This document shows positions 15,412 to 16,354 of a DNA stretch of 16,354 nt, piece by piece. The translations under genes and the position numbers were made by a program. The notes beneath the pieces are model-generated. The model saw only the letters and a list, made by a program, of their open reading frames with translations, was not told where the DNA came from and searched no databases. The first letter of the stretch is position 1, and the number at the start of each line of letters is the position of its first letter. This DNA is from Hyphochytrium catenoides (taxonomy: Eukaryota > Sar > Hyphochytriomycetes > Hyphochytriales > Hyphochytriaceae), in contig FLMG01001735.1 of the NCBI GenBank assembly GCA_900088475.1, positions 47,293 through 63,646 of the forward strand. Reading direction: 5' to 3'.

Positions 15412-16354
15412 GTGAGGAACAAGTCCGAAGACAGAGTCAGAGGTGGTTAAGGATAATAGAGGGACAAGAAAGAGATCAAGAAGTACATTGACCACGTTTG
15501 AGAGTTAAAGTGGCGAGGTGCCAGATGCGATACGGAGTGGTATCAAAGTGTCCAGCTCCCGTAGTCAGCATCAGAGCGCTAACCTATCTGCCAATCTCAG
15601 GAGTGTTACGATGCCGCAGGTCGGAAGTATTATTTCAATCCGCAGACAGGCGCGAGTCAGTGGGAAGCTCCTCCCGGACTGGCTTCGACCTCTTCATCGT
15701 CTCATCCCATTGCAACCGCTCCTTCGTCTCTAGCGCTTGCTAGCGAGCTAGCGGCCGTAGTGACGAACTCTCTAGATACCCCATGGCAGCAGCAGTACGA
15801 CCCAGCTTCAGGTCATTACTATTGGCTCAACACTGCTACCGGAGCTTCACAGTGGGAGGCCCCTGAAGGTATGAAGGTCATATTGCAGTGGATGGCTGTA
15901 GACTGACGGTGGTAGTGAAGAGATGGCCTAAGGAGGGGGACGAAGGGGATGTGGGAAGAAGCACTATCGTCCCTTAGTACAGTCGGTTAGAAAGACATGC
16001 AGGTCTGCCAGGCAGCCGGAGGAAAAGGAGGCATATCTTGGCTCACAACTATTCCTCTTTACTCCTTTGGGAACTTACTTCTCCCTCTCTCTCTTGTGTC
16101 GGTCTCTCTGTGGCTCTTTCCTTTCACATTCACAGGCGTTACACCGAGTGATTACGCTCAACAAACAGGTGTCGCACAAAGCGGTACAGGGCCTAACCTG
16201 GGGTCGTTCCCCCAGAGGTCAGAAGGGAAACAAGAGGGCATTGGCTCTGGAACGGCTCACGCGACACACTCTGTGCCTAACCTTCATCCGCCGCCCCCTC
16301 CGACTCGTCAGCCTCCTCCCCCACCACCACGCACAAGCTCTCCTTTGGCTCTCT
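14933..16354 (+). CDS. WBP4/FBP21-like spliceosomal WW-domain protein, 4 exons, 3' partial
   Basis: Exons: 14933-15007, 15160-15411, 15601-15868, 16136 to beyond 16354; phases 0, 0 and 1 match. Human WBP4 (FBP21) is a pre-mRNA splicing factor of the spliceosomal B complex whose WW domains bind proline-rich partners. Here: a U1-C/matrin-type zinc finger at residues 1-40 opening M-T-D-Y-W-V-S, with C13, C16, H30, H36 spaced as C-x2-C-x13-H-x5-H; a charged helical or coiled-coil region (about 40-85) rich in K, R, E; WW1 at about 108-135; WW2 at about 171-199; then Gly/Ser/Gln-rich sequence and a proline-rich stretch (about 250-265). The start is fixed by the conserved M-x-D-Y-W opening. The exon 1 donor gtg|gtaggt was chosen because it gives the family's length between Trp and Ser-Ile. 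The gene is cut by the window end. Confidence 0.92.
15601..15868 (+). CDS. WBP4-like exon 3: tandem WW domains
   Basis: Frame from 15601 is open throughout. WW1: D-A-A-G-R-K-Y-Y-F-N, then T-G-A-S-Q-W-E-A-P-P-G. WW2: W-Q-Q-Q-Y-D-P-A-S-G-H-Y-Y-W-L-N, then T-G-A-S-Q-W-E-A-P-E-G. Both keep the two Trp, the Tyr-Tyr-aromatic strand and the Pro, so both should fold and bind proline-rich ligands. They are joined by about 35 residues rich in Ser, Ala and Thr. The exon ends in phase 1 at gaa g|gtatga, and joining to 16136 restores Gly. Confidence 0.9.
16136..16354 (+). CDS. WBP4-like exon 4: proline-rich segment, cut by window end
   Basis: The acceptor is a pyrimidine-rich run ending cacag at 16135. 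The exon reads G-V-T-P-S-D-Y and continues open to the window edge. Two polyproline runs of five and six residues separated by T-R-Q could bind WW or SH3 domains, possibly this protein's own WW domains. The true end of the exon is not visible. Confidence 0.8.

Overview
This is eukaryotic nuclear DNA from an intron-dense genome, most likely a protist or alga. The evidence is three multi-exon protein genes whose coding sense can only be read by joining short exons across GT-AG introns. All 34 introns I could place keep frame, and every exon join restores a family motif. I cannot name the species. A chromerid-, stramenopile- or other alga-like genome fits, but nothing in the window proves it. I saw no bacterial operon, insertion sequence, rRNA, tRNA or CRISPR array.

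Layout. (1) Minus strand, about 10594 down to 515 and running off the left end: one very large gene, 26 exons here, 1161 codons in frame, 3' end missing. Its N-terminal third contains a RelA/SpoT-like nucleotidyltransferase fold. The rest is about 19 kinesin-light-chain-type TPR units of roughly 42 residues. Its introns (about 130-480 nt) are packed with GA/CT simple sequence, which produces most of the Ser-Leu-rich or Arg-Glu-rich spurious reading frames. (2) 10595-12111: about 1.5 kb without a supported gene, holding a 48-bp tandem duplication, a GA tract and probably the 5' UTR/promoter of gene 1. (3) Minus strand, 14289 down to 12112: a complete seven-exon TatD-family metal-dependent deoxyribonuclease gene (335 residues). 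(4) 14290-14932: shared intergenic region between divergent genes. (5) Plus strand, 14933 to the right end: the 5' four exons of a WBP4/FBP21-like spliceosomal protein with a U1-C-type zinc finger, coiled coil, two WW domains and a proline-rich segment. It is cut by the window edge.

The three genes do not form an obvious pathway. TatD and the WBP4 homologue are ordinary housekeeping-type genes with introns of normal composition. The first gene stands out for its domain fusion, for an array that looks built by exon duplication with introns at recurrent TPR positions, and for simple-sequence introns that its neighbours lack.
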